Assembly: GCF_014655595.1 (NCBI RefSeq)
Contig: NZ_BNBL01000021.1
Span: 1 to 61,570 of the forward strand
Origin: Streptomyces griseocarneus
GTDB lineage: Bacteria; Actinomycetota; Actinomycetes; Streptomycetales; Streptomycetaceae
Length of the DNA stretch: 61,570 bases
Reading direction: 5' to 3'
Shown here: one piece after another, positions 8,973 to 20,300 of the stretch
How positions within the stretch are numbered: the stretch's first letter is position 1
Layout of the letters: every line of letters starts with the position of its first letter
The notes under the pieces: model-generated
Told to the model about the DNA's origin: nothing
What the model saw: the letters and a program-made list of their open reading frames with translations, nothing else
Database searches by the model: none
Translations under genes and position numbers: made by a program

Positions 8973-9001
8973 GGCCACGGCCGTGATGCGCGGCCGTGGC
9001 C
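8973..9001 (+). terminator. Hairpin after hpf
   Basis: Perfect 10-bp inverted repeat (8973-8982 with 8992-9001) with a 9-base loop, beginning 7 bases after the hpf stop codon. It is GC-rich with no T tract and is a likely terminator. Confidence 0.65.
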
Positions 9002-9197
9002 CGCGTGAGCCGTTGGACCCGTGAAGGTGCCCCAGGAACGCCGGAGCGCTCCCGGGGCACCGCCGTGCGACCGCGAAGAGCACTGCCCGGCGCCCCGGCA
9101 TGAAATCATGAGGGGCCAACCTCCGGTCCTCCGAAACCGGTTGGGGCGGCGCAGACTGTGCAACCGCGAGGGGCCATGGCCTTCAGGGGGAGGAACA

Positions 9198-9941
9198 ATG
9201 GCGGACAGGTTCGGACTCGTGACCGGGCCCGGCGAGGACGACGACGAGGGCGCCCACCCGGACCGGGAGGCCGCCCCGGCGGAGCCGATCCGGGTCCTGG
9301 TCGTGGACGACCACGCCCTCTTCCGCCGGGGACTGGAGATCGTCCTCGCGCAGGAGGAGGACATCCTGGTCGTGGGGGAGGCCGGGGACGGCGCGGAGGC
9401 GGTGGACAAGGCGGCCGACCTGCTGCCCGACATCGTGCTGATGGACGTCCGCATGCCCAAGCGCGGCGGCATCGAGGCCTGCACCTCCATCAAGGAGGTG
9501 GCCCCCAGCGCGAAGATCATCATGCTGACGATCAGCGACGAGGAGGCCGATCTCTACGACGCCATCAAGGCCGGGGCGACCGGCTACCTCCTCAAGGAGA
9601 TCTCCACCGACGAGGTGGCGACCGCGATCCGCGCGGTGGCGGACGGGCAGTCCCAGATCAGCCCCTCGATGGCGTCCAAGTTGCTGACCGAGTTCAAGTC
9701 GATGATCCAGCGCACCGACGAGCGACGGCTGGTGCCGGCGCCCCGGCTCACCGACCGCGAGCTCGAGGTGCTCAAGCTCGTGGCGACGGGGATGAACAAC
9801 CGCGACATCGCCAAGGAGTTGTTCATCAGCGAGAACACCGTCAAGAACCACGTCCGCAACATCCTGGAGAAGCTGCAGCTGCACTCCAGGATGGAGGCCG
9901 TGGTCTACGCGATGCGGGAGAAGATCCTCGAGATCCGGTGA
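9198..9941 (+). CDS. Orphan NarL/LuxR-family response regulator
   Basis: A 247-residue two-domain regulator: receiver (about residues 30-150) with VVDDH, phosphoacceptor Asp83 in VLMDVRMP and switch Lys in YLLKE, then a LuxR-type helix-turn-helix (about 185-245: LTDREVEVL-like LTDRELEVLKLVATG, NRDIAKELFISENTVKNHV). An acidic stretch of about 30 residues precedes the receiver. The ATG at 9198 follows a strong GGGGGAGGA ribosome site; in-frame codons upstream to 9021 lack one. No histidine kinase is adjacent, so its partner is elsewhere or it is controlled another way. Confidence 0.92.
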   Translation: MADRFGLVTGPGEDDDEGAHPDREAAPAEPIRVLVVDDHALFRRGLEIVLAQEEDILVVGEAGDGAEAVDKAADLLPDIVLMDVRMPKRGGIEACTSIKEVAPSAKIIMLTISDEEADLYDAIKAGATGYLLKEISTDEVATAIRAVADGQSQISPSMASKLLTEFKSMIQRTDERRLVPAPRLTDRELEVLKLVATGMNNRDIAKELFISENTVKNHVRNILEKLQLHSRMEAVVYAMREKILEIR

Positions 9942-10040
9942 CCGGAGGCCGGTGACCCGAGCCGGTGACCCGAGGCCGAAGGCATGAGGCCGCCGGCTGC
10001 CGGCCCGTGATTCCGGCGCCCCCGGCCCGTATCCCGTAGG

Positions 10041-11252
10041 TCAGCCGAGGGCGGAGACCAGCGCCGCGGCGAGGCGGGCGTCGTCGCAGCGCTCGACGCG
10101 CACGGCGTCGCAGCCCACCCACTCCGCGGCCTCCCGCAGCGCCCGGGCCATGGGCTCCACGGCCCGGGGCCCCTCGAGGGAGACCTGCCGGGCCACCAGC
10201 GTCCGCCCCTCGCGGGCCGGGTCCACCCGCCCGGCCAGCCGGCCGCCCGTCAGCAGGGGCATCGCGAAGTAGCCGTGCACCCGCTTCGCCTTGGGCACGT
10301 ACGCCTCCAGCCGGTGCGTGAAGCCGAATATCCGCTCCGTGCGCGGCCGGTCCCAGACCAGGGAGTCGAACGGCGACAGCAGCGTCGTGCGATGCCGCCC
10401 CCGGGCGTCGTCGGCCAGCGCCGCCGGGTCCGCCCAGGCCGGCTTGGACCAGCCCGCCACCGCGACCGGCACCAGGCCCGTGCCCTCGATGACCGCGTCC
10501 ACCTGCTCGCCCTTGAGCCGGTGGTAGTCGGCCAGGTCCGCCCGCGTGGCCACCCCCATCGCCGCGCCGGCCTGCGCGACCAGGCGCCGCGTGCACTCGG
10601 CGTCGTCGAGGTCATCGTGGAGGAGCGCGTCCGGCACCGCGCGGTGGGCCAGGTCGTACACCCGCTTCCAGCCGCGCCGCCGCGTGCACACCACCTCACC
10701 GGTGTCCAGCAGCCACTCCACCGCGATCTTGGTCTCGGACCAGTCCCACCACTCGCCGCCGTTCCGCGCGCCGCCCAATTCCGCCGCCGTCAGGGGACCG
10801 TCCGCCTCGAGACGGGCGCGTACGGCCGCGCACGAGCGCTCGGAGTCCTTCATCACGTGCCAGCGGTGACCGCGCGCCCGCAGGGCGCGGCGGCGGAAGG
10901 CGAAGAGCGGCCACTCCTCGACGGGCAGGATGCACGCCGCGTGCGACCAGTACTCGAAGGCGTGGTCACCGGACCAGTACGCCTCCTCGACCGCGTCCCG
11001 CCCGACCGCGCCCAGGCGGGCGTACGGGACCAGTTCGTGCGAACGCGCCAGCACCGAGATCGTGTCCAGCTGGACCGCGCCCAGCCGGCGCAGCACTCCG
11101 CGCGTCGCCGCGCGCCGGTCGGGCGCGCCGAGCAGGCCCTGGGCGCGCAGCGCGAGCCGCCGGGCCTCGTCGGCGGACAGTTCGGTCTCGGGCCTGGGCG
11201 TCGCGGTCGTACGGGCGGTGCCCGCACGGCCGTTGGGGGCGGCGGTCGTCAT
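10041..11252 (-). CDS. YcaQ/AlkX-type winged-helix DNA glycosylase
   Basis: A 403-residue member of the HTH_42 superfamily (YcaQ/AlkX and AlkZ), monofunctional glycosylases that excise bulky alkylated bases and can unhook interstrand crosslinks. The conserved catalytic Q-hydrophobic-D/Q motif is present as Gln61-Leu62-Asp63 (LGAVQLDTISVL), the form found in E. coli YcaQ/AlkX rather than the QxQ of Streptomyces AlkZ. The protein also shows the family's YARLGA, FEYWSHAACILP and GFTHRLEAYVP stretches. Start at 11252 is preferred for AGGGTG 6 bases upstream; ATG at 11282 is an alternative. It lies in tandem with the GNAT gene on the minus strand. Confidence 0.85.
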   Translation of the reverse strand: MTTAAPNGRAGTARTTATPRPETELSADEARRLALRAQGLLGAPDRRAATRGVLRRLGAVQLDTISVLARSHELVPYARLGAVGRDAVEEAYWSGDHAFEYWSHAACILPVEEWPLFAFRRRALRARGHRWHVMKDSERSCAAVRARLEADGPLTAAELGGARNGGEWWDWSETKIAVEWLLDTGEVVCTRRRGWKRVYDLAHRAVPDALLHDDLDDAECTRRLVAQAGAAMGVATRADLADYHRLKGEQVDAVIEGTGLVPVAVAGWSKPAWADPAALADDARGRHRTTLLSPFDSLVWDRPRTERIFGFTHRLEAYVPKAKRVHGYFAMPLLTGGRLAGRVDPAREGRTLVARQVSLEGPRAVEPMARALREAAEWVGCDAVRVERCDDARLAAALVSALG

Positions 11253-11296
11253 ACCGAGCACCCTAGAGCCGGCCACTGACATCGCCGCGGGGAAGA

Positions 11297-11890
11297 TCAG
11301 CCGCGCTCGGGAAACGGCAGGTAGGGCGTCCGCGTCGGCATGCCGAGGTCGGAGGGGAGCAGCGAGCCGGTCCAGGCGTCGCGGCGGGTGCCGTTGTGGT
11401 GGATCTTCGCGCGCTGGATCCCCTCCATCCGGAAGCCGACCTTCAGCGCGACGCGGCGCGAGCCTTCGTTCCCGGCCTCGGCGGACCACTCCAGGCGCTC
11501 GACGCCGAGGTCCTCGAAGGCCCAGCGGATCACCTCGCGCGCCGCCTCCACGGTGTGGCCGCGGCCGCGGGCCTCCTTGGCGGTCCAGTAGCCGAGCTCC
11601 GCCTGCCGCTCGGGGGCGCGCAGCTCGGCGAGCCGGAGCAGGCCCATGGAGCCGACGAGGCGGTCGTCGTCGCGGCCGAAGAGCCCGAAGTTGTACATGG
11701 AGTCGTCGCGCCATCCGTTCGGGGACATCTCCTCGACGAAGGCGCGGGCGTCCTCCAGCGAGTAGGGGGAGGGCACGTGGGTGTAGCGCGGAATGTCCGG
11801 GTCCTGGCAGGCGGAGTGCACCGCGGGCACGTCGGCGGGGGTGAAGGGGCGCAGCACGAGCCGTTCGGTGGTCAGCTGTATGGGCTCCAT
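11297..11890 (-). CDS. GNAT-family N-acetyltransferase (RimJ/RimL-like)
   Basis: A 197-residue acetyltransferase that would transfer acetyl from acetyl-CoA to an amine. The family start LTTERLVLRPFTPADV, the mid-domain LGYWTAKEARGRGHTVEAARE acetyl-CoA loop (R-G-R-G-H) and the closing NEGSRRVALKVGFRMEG are all visible. The substrate cannot be told from sequence. The ATG at 11890 has no clear ribosome site, so the message may be leaderless or weakly translated. The gene is divergent from secA, and its product is followed 45 bases later by the AlkX-type gene. Confidence 0.88.
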   Translation of the reverse strand: MEPIQLTTERLVLRPFTPADVPAVHSACQDPDIPRYTHVPSPYSLEDARAFVEEMSPNGWRDDSMYNFGLFGRDDDRLVGSMGLLRLAELRAPERQAELGYWTAKEARGRGHTVEAAREVIRWAFEDLGVERLEWSAEAGNEGSRRVALKVGFRMEGIQRAKIHHNGTRRDAWTGSLLPSDLGMPTRTPYLPFPERG

Positions 11891-12115
11891 GGCCGGAGTG
11901 TAGAGAGAAGCCCGCAAAACGGCGTCCGAATATCGGTGCCCGGCACCTTCCGGGAGCGCCGTTCGTTCTCCCTGCGGGTGACACCCGGCCTGGGTGGCGA
12001 CGGACCTCCCGGCGCGGCGGGGTCCTCGCTTACGATGGCCGTTGCGGCGGGGACTGTCCCGTCGTGCCCGCGCACCCCACCGTGCCCAGGCCCGACCGGC
12101 AAGGAGCCAGCCTAC

Positions 12116-14938
<2,823 letters not shown>

Positions 14939-14954
14939 GCCGCGCGAGCGGCCT

Positions 14955-14991
14955 CGGAGGGGCGGGACACCGGCGGTGTCCCGCCCCTCCG
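14955..14991. terminator. 17-bp hairpin terminator between secA and a convergent gene
   Basis: Arms 14955-14971 and 14975-14991 pair perfectly around a 3-base loop. It begins 16 bases after the secA stop and lies before the end of the convergent minus-strand gene (15022), so it can serve both. Confidence 0.85.
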
Positions 14992-15021
14992 GCGTTCTCT
15001 CCCTCGCGTCCGCCGCCCCCT

Positions 15022-15468
15022 TCATGCCCGCTGTGCCCCGCCCAGCTCGACGGCGGAGCACCGCCAGCGCAGGTCGGGGCAGTGCTCGAGCCGGAAGGCC
15101 AGCGCCCGGAGCCGGTCGCCGGAGGCGATCCGCGCGTACGCCTCGATCACCCCGGGCCGGGGCCGGAACTCGTCGCAGCGGCGTACGACCGGGACGGCGC
15201 GGGCCGGCGGCTCGGGGCGCAGGGGCGCGCCGGGGGCCAGGGCGGCCAGCTGGTCGTAGGCCGGGCCGAGGGCGTAGCCGAGCATCCAGTGCACCGGGCG
15301 CTGCCCGCTGAGGGTGAGCAGCAGGCGTTCGGCGAACCAGTAGCGGGGGTGCCGTTCGCGTTCGCGGCGGCGGGCGGCGGGTCCGTCGGCCGGGCGCCGG
15401 CTGTCCGTACGCCGGCCGTCCGTACGGCGTGGCGGTGCTGTCCTGAGGCCGCTCTTCGTCCTGTGCAT
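15022..15468 (-). CDS. Rv3235-family conserved actinobacterial protein
   Basis: A 148-residue protein with a very Arg-rich N-terminal third (about residues 1-45) and a compact C-terminal region (about 45-148) with RYWFAERLLLTLSGQRPV and RCSAVELGGAQRA, which I recognise as the Rv3235/DUF6459 family. In Mycobacterium the homologue also lies close to secA1, so the linkage is conserved. Function is unknown. ATG at 15468 is preceded by a GGGGGCGAG stretch that may act as a ribosome site. Confidence 0.75.
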   Translation of the reverse strand: MHRTKSGLRTAPPRRTDGRRTDSRRPADGPAARRRERERHPRYWFAERLLLTLSGQRPVHWMLGYALGPAYDQLAALAPGAPLRPEPPARAVPVVRRCDEFRPRPGVIEAYARIASGDRLRALAFRLEHCPDLRWRCSAVELGGAQRA

Positions 15469-15706
15469 CTCTCGCCCCCGCGGTGCCCGGGCCCGGTGCT
15501 CGTACCGGGCGGTAGGTTCGGTCGTGGATCTTCTACCGGCGGCTTCTCAGGGGCGGCAAGGACGCGGCGCGGGCGCGGGCGCGGCGGGCGGGGTTCACCT
15601 ATCCGGGGGAGGCGGGCCGTGCCGGGCGGGCGCGGCCGGGAACGGCGGGGGCCGGCGGGGCGGCACGTGGGGGGTGACCGGCACTTCGAAGGGGGACTCG
15701 CGCCCG

Positions 15707-15712
15707 TATGCT
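15707..15712 (+). promoter_or_regulatory. Candidate -10 box for the DUF6912 gene
   Basis: TATGCT fits the actinobacterial TANNNT consensus and would place the transcript start about 40 bases before the ATG at 15757. I see no good -35. The rest of the 288-base gap 15469-15756 is extremely G-rich and holds no gene I can support. Confidence 0.4.
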
Positions 15713-15756
15713 GGCACCACTGTTCGTAAGCCCTCAGTCACCAGAAAGCGGCGGTC

Positions 15757-16260
15757 ATGCGCGTCTACGTCCCCCTGACCCTCCCCGGTCTCGCCGAGGC
15801 GCACAAGGCGGGCGAGCTGGGCCCGGCGCCGCTGGACGCCTACGCCGTCACCCCCGCCCTGCGCGAGTGGTACGTCTCGGAGGACATCGAGGAGCTGGAG
15901 TACGCGGCCCTCGGGCGCGCGGCCCAGGGCTCGCTGCGCCGGCTGGCCGCCGATCCGGGGGCTCCGCGCCGCCGGGTGGTCGTCGCCGTGGACGTGCAGG
16001 ACGGCGCCGTGACCATCGACCCCGAGCGGGGCCTGGACCAGTCGGCGCTCGGCTGGGTGCGGCTGGCCGAGACCGTGCCGCTGCGGAAGGCGGCGGCCGT
16101 GCACGTCGACTCCGACGACGCGGTGGAGGACGTGGCCGCGGCGGCCGCCGCCCTGGGGGCCGCGGACCGGGGCGACGACGACGCGCAGTTCACGGTGGAC
16201 GGCGCCGAGGACCACGAGCTGATGTGGTTCGGCGTGCAGGAGATCCCGAACCTGATCTGA
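15757..16260 (+). CDS. DUF6912-family protein
   Basis: A 167-residue soluble acidic protein starting MRVYVPLTLPGLAEA and ending FGVQEIPNLI, a conserved Streptomyces family of unknown function (DUF6912 by my recognition). It contains no catalytic motif or membrane segment that I can see; the C-terminal third is Ala/Asp-rich. The ATG at 15757 is supported by the conserved N-terminus, although the ribosome site (AGAAAG) is weak. The HAD hydrolase gene starts 44 bases downstream but appears to have its own promoter. Confidence 0.75.
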   Translation: MRVYVPLTLPGLAEAHKAGELGPAPLDAYAVTPALREWYVSEDIEELEYAALGRAAQGSLRRLAADPGAPRRRVVVAVDVQDGAVTIDPERGLDQSALGWVRLAETVPLRKAAAVHVDSDDAVEDVAAAAAALGAADRGDDDAQFTVDGAEDHELMWFGVQEIPNLI

Positions 16261-16292
16261 CACCGGTCCGGGGCGTTGTCACACCCCCCGGG

Positions 16293-16298
16293 TACCGT
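16293..16298 (+). promoter_or_regulatory. -10 box of a probable leaderless HAD-hydrolase mRNA
   Basis: TACCGT matches TANNNT and ends exactly 6 bases before the ATG at 16305, the spacing at which RNA polymerase starts on the A of the ATG. No ribosome site is present upstream, which fits a leaderless transcript. Confidence 0.5.
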
Positions 16299-16304
16299 CG
16301 TGGC

Positions 16305-17018
16305 ATGGGGACGCACAACGTGAAGGACGCTGTGACCGCCGGGCACGCCGAGAGCGGGGCCGGGCGGGCGGCGCACATCGTCTGGGACTGGAACGGCACG
16401 CTCTTCCACGACGTCGACGCGGTGATCTCGGCGACCAACGCCGCCTTCGCCGAGCTCGGCCTGGAGCCCATCACCCTCGCGCGCTACCGCGAGCTGTACT
16501 GCGTGCCGATCCCGCGCTTCTACGAGCGGCTGATGGGCCGCCTCCCCACCCCGGCCGAGTGGGACCACATGGACACGGTCTTCCAGCGGCACTACCGGGA
16601 CCATCACATACGCTGCGCGCTCGCGGACGGGGCCGAGTCGCTGCTGCGGCGCTGGCAGGAGGCGGGCGGCACGCAGTCGATCATGTCGATGTACGGGCAC
16701 GAGGACCTGCTGCCGCTGGTGCGCGGCTTCGGCATCGAGCGCCGGTTCATCCGGGTGGACGGGCGCACGGGCCCCTCCGGCGGCAGCAAGGCGGAGCACA
16801 TGGCCCGCCACATCGCCGGTCTCGACGGGGTGAGCGCCCGCCGCACGGTCGTCATCGGCGACGCGGTGGACGACGCCGTGGCGGCGGCCCACGTCGGCGC
16901 GCACGCCGTGCTGTACACGGGTGGTTCGCACAGCCGTGAGAGCCTGGCGGAGGCCGGGGTTCCGGTGGTGGACAGCCTGGTGGAGGCCGTCGCGGAGGCC
17001 GAGCGTCTCGTCGGCTGA
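16305..17018 (+). CDS. HAD-superfamily hydrolase (phosphatase-like)
   Basis: A 237-residue HAD enzyme with all four motifs: nucleophile motif I as DWNGT (Asp33 region), motif II Ser/Thr in SMYGHED, motif III Lys in GGSKAEH, and motif IV VVIGDAVDD with the Mg-binding aspartates. It has an alpha-helical cap between motifs I and II, as in the phosphoglycolate phosphatase group. The motif I Trp-Asn (DWNGT instead of DxDGT) is seen in a subgroup of these enzymes. The substrate is unknown. It precedes the glutamate dehydrogenase gene by 328 bases and is probably a separate unit. Confidence 0.85.
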   Translation: MGTHNVKDAVTAGHAESGAGRAAHIVWDWNGTLFHDVDAVISATNAAFAELGLEPITLARYRELYCVPIPRFYERLMGRLPTPAEWDHMDTVFQRHYRDHHIRCALADGAESLLRRWQEAGGTQSIMSMYGHEDLLPLVRGFGIERRFIRVDGRTGPSGGSKAEHMARHIAGLDGVSARRTVVIGDAVDDAVAAAHVGAHAVLYTGGSHSRESLAEAGVPVVDSLVEAVAEAERLVG

Positions 17019-17346
17019 CTCGTCGCTGTCCAGAGCGTCAAAGTTCGGGCCCGGGATTTGTACGAAAGCAGCTCGTGACGATATCGGGGGGAAGAGCGAT
17101 AGCCTTACCAGGTGATCAGCGCGATATCCAGCAGGGGCGACGACGCCTCTGTCCTGCTCCCGGGATGCCACCGCACCCGGGCCGCCGCTGGTCCCCGGAA
17201 CCGGGCGCTTCACACGAACTTCATCGAGAACGTCCCGGTCACCCCTCATCCCGGCATAACGTCGAAGACGACCGGAGACTCCGGGTCACGGCGTGAAGCC
17301 ATCACCACCTATGTCTCGCAACGGCGCGCGACAGGAGCCAGAGGAC
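17019..17346 (+). promoter_or_regulatory. 328-base intergenic region before NAD-glutamate dehydrogenase
   Basis: No gene is supported here. A possible promoter is TGACGA and TAGCCT separated by 18 bases (about 17076-17106), which would leave a leader of about 230 bases. The leader contains GC-rich inverted segments but no riboswitch class that I recognise. Confidence 0.35.
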
Positions 17347-20300
17347 ATGCAGACCAAGCTGGACGAAGCCAAGGCCGATTTGCTCGAGCGGGCGGCCCGC
17401 GTCGCTGAAACCGGTCCGGCCGGGGGCCCACGCCCGGGTGGACCCCAGGGCGAGGGCGGGGTCGACCACGAGACCATGACCGCCTACCTCCAGCGTTATT
17501 ACCTGCACACCGCGCCCGAGGACCTCACCGGACGCGATCCGGTCGACATCTACGGCGCGGCCATGTCGCACTACCGCCTGGCCGAGCAGCGGCCGCAGGG
17601 CACCGCGAACGTGCGCGTCCACACCCCGACCGTGGAGGAGAACGGCTGGACGTCCAGCCACTCCGTGGTCGAGGTCGTCACCGACGACATGCCCTTCCTG
17701 GTCGACTCCGTCACCAACGAGCTCTCCCGGCAGAACCGCGGCATCCACGTCGTCATCCACCCGCAGGTGATCGTGCGCCGCGACCTGACCGGTCGCCTGC
17801 TCGAGGTTCTCGGCTCCGCCTGCGACGCCCACGGCGCCGGCACGGGCACGGACGCCGAGCCGCCGCACGACGCGCTCGTCGAGTCCTGGATCCACGTCGA
17901 GATCGACCGCGAGACCGACCGCGACGACCTCAAGCAGATCGCCGCCGACCTGGTGCGCGTCCTCAACGACGTCCGCGAGACCGTCGAGGACTGGGGCAAG
18001 ATGCGCGACGCCGCCCTGCGCATCGCCGACGGGCTCGCCGACGAGCCGACCGACGACATCCCCCGCACCGAGCTCGACGAGGCCCGCGAGCTGCTGCGCT
18101 GGCTGGCCGCCGACCACTTCACCTTCCTCGGCTACCGCGAGTACGACCTGACCAAGGTCGACACCGACGGCGACGAGGAGGACGTCCTGACGGCCGTTCC
18201 CGGCACCGGCCTGGGCATCCTGCGCTCCGACCCCTCCCACACCCCCGACGGGCACCACGACGGCCACCACGCGCCGCTCTCGCGCCCCTCCTCGCCCTCC
18301 TTCAGCCGGCTCCCGGCGGACGCCCGCGCCAAGGCCCGCGAGCACAAGCTGCTCGTGCTGACCAAGGCCAACAGCCGCGCCACCGTCCACCGCCCCTCCT
18401 ACCTCGACTACGTCGGGGTCAAGAAGTTCGACGCCGAGGGCAACGTCGTCGGCGAGCGCCGCTTCCTGGGCCTGTTCTCCTCGGCCGCGTACACCGAGTC
18501 CGTGCGCCGCGTCCCGGTCATCCGCCGCAAGGTCGCCAAGGTCCTGGCGGACGCCGGCTTCAGCCCCGACAGCCACGACGGCCGCGACCTGCTCCAGATC
18601 CTGGAGACCTACCCGCGCGACGAGCTGTTCCAGACCCCCTCCGACCAGCTGCGCGCCATCGCCACCAGCGTGCTCTACCTGCAGGAGCGCCGCCGTCTGC
18701 GGCTGTACCTGCGCCGTGACGAGTACGGGCGCTACTACTCCGCCCTGGTCTACCTGCCGCGCGACCGCTACACCACCGGCGTCCGGCTGCGCCTGATCGA
18801 CATCCTCAAGGAGGAGCTCGGCGGCTCCAGCGTCGACTTCACCGCCTGGAACACCGAGTCGGTCCTGTCCCGGCTGCACTTCGTCGTCCGCGTCGAGCCC
18901 GGCGCCACCCTGCCGGACCTCTCCGACGCCGACGTCGAGCGCATCGAGGGCCGCCTGGTGGAGGCCGCCCGCTCCTGGGCCGACGGCTTCGCCGAGACGC
19001 TGACCGCCGAGGTCGGCGAGGAGCGCGCCGCCGAGCTGCTGCGCCGCTACGGCCAGGCCTTCCCCGAGGGCTACAAGGCCGACCACAACCCCCGCAGCGC
19101 CGTCTCCGACCTCGGTCACCTGGAACAGCTGACCATGGCCGGCGGCGACCGCGACTTCGAGCTGAGCCTGTACGAGCCGGTCGGCGCGAAGCCGGGCGAG
19201 CGCCGCTTCAAGATCTACCGCACGGGCGAGCCGGTCTCGCTCTCCGCCGTCCTGCCGGTGCTCCACCGCCTGGGCGTCGAGGTCGTCGACGAGCGCCCGT
19301 ACGAGCTGCGCTGCTCGGACCGGACCACCGCCTGGATCTACGACTTCGGGCTGCGGCTGCCCGAGAACATCGTGGGCGACGACGCGCGCACCCGCTTCCA
19401 GGAGGCCTTCGCGGCCGTGTGGACCGGCGCCGCGGAGAACGACAACTTCAACAACCTCGTCCTGCGGGCCGGCCTCGACTGGCGGCAGGCGATGGTGCTC
19501 CGGGCGTACGCCAAGTACCTGCGGCAGGCCGGTACGACCTTCAGCCAGGCGTACATGGAGGACACCCTCAGCAACAACGTCCACACCACCCGCCTGCTGG
19601 TCAACCTCTTCGAGGCCCGGATGTCCCCGGCCCTCCAGCGCGCCGGCAACGAGCTCATCGACGGGCTCGAGGAGGAGCTGGACGGCGCCCTCGACCAGGT
19701 CGCGAGCCTGGACGAGGACCGCATCCTGCGCTCCTTCCTGACCGTCATCAAGGCCACGCTGCGCACCAACCACTTCCAGCGCGACGCCGACGGCGCCCCG
19801 CGCCCCTACCTGTCGATCAAGCTGGACCCGCAGGCCATCCCGGACCTGCCGGCGCCCCGCCCGGCCTTCGAGATCTGGGTCTACTCCCCGCGCGTCGAGG
19901 GCGTGCACCTGCGCTTCGGCAAGGTCGCCCGCGGTGGTCTGCGCTGGTCCGACCGGCGCGAGGACTTCCGCACCGAGGTCCTGGGCCTGGTCAAGGCGCA
20001 GATGGTGAAGAACACCGTCATCGTGCCCGTCGGCGCCAAGGGCGGCTTCGTCGGCAAGCAGCTGCCGGACCCGTCGGTGGACCGTGACGCGTGGCTGGCC
20101 GAGGGCATCGCCTCGTACAAGACCTTCATCTCCGGCCTGCTCGACATCACCGACAACATGGTCGGCGGCGAGGTCGTGCCGCCCAAGGACGTCGTCCGCC
20201 ACGACGAGGACGACACCTACCTCGTCGTCGCCGCCGACAAGGGCACCGCGACGTTCTCCGACATCGCCAACGAGGTCGCCCAGTCCTACGGCTTCTGGCT

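Noticed and set aside
9022..9197. Cobalamin-type riboswitch upstream of the response regulator
   Set aside because: A short GCAACCGCGAGG piece resembles a B12-box fragment, but the conserved core and surrounding stems are missing.
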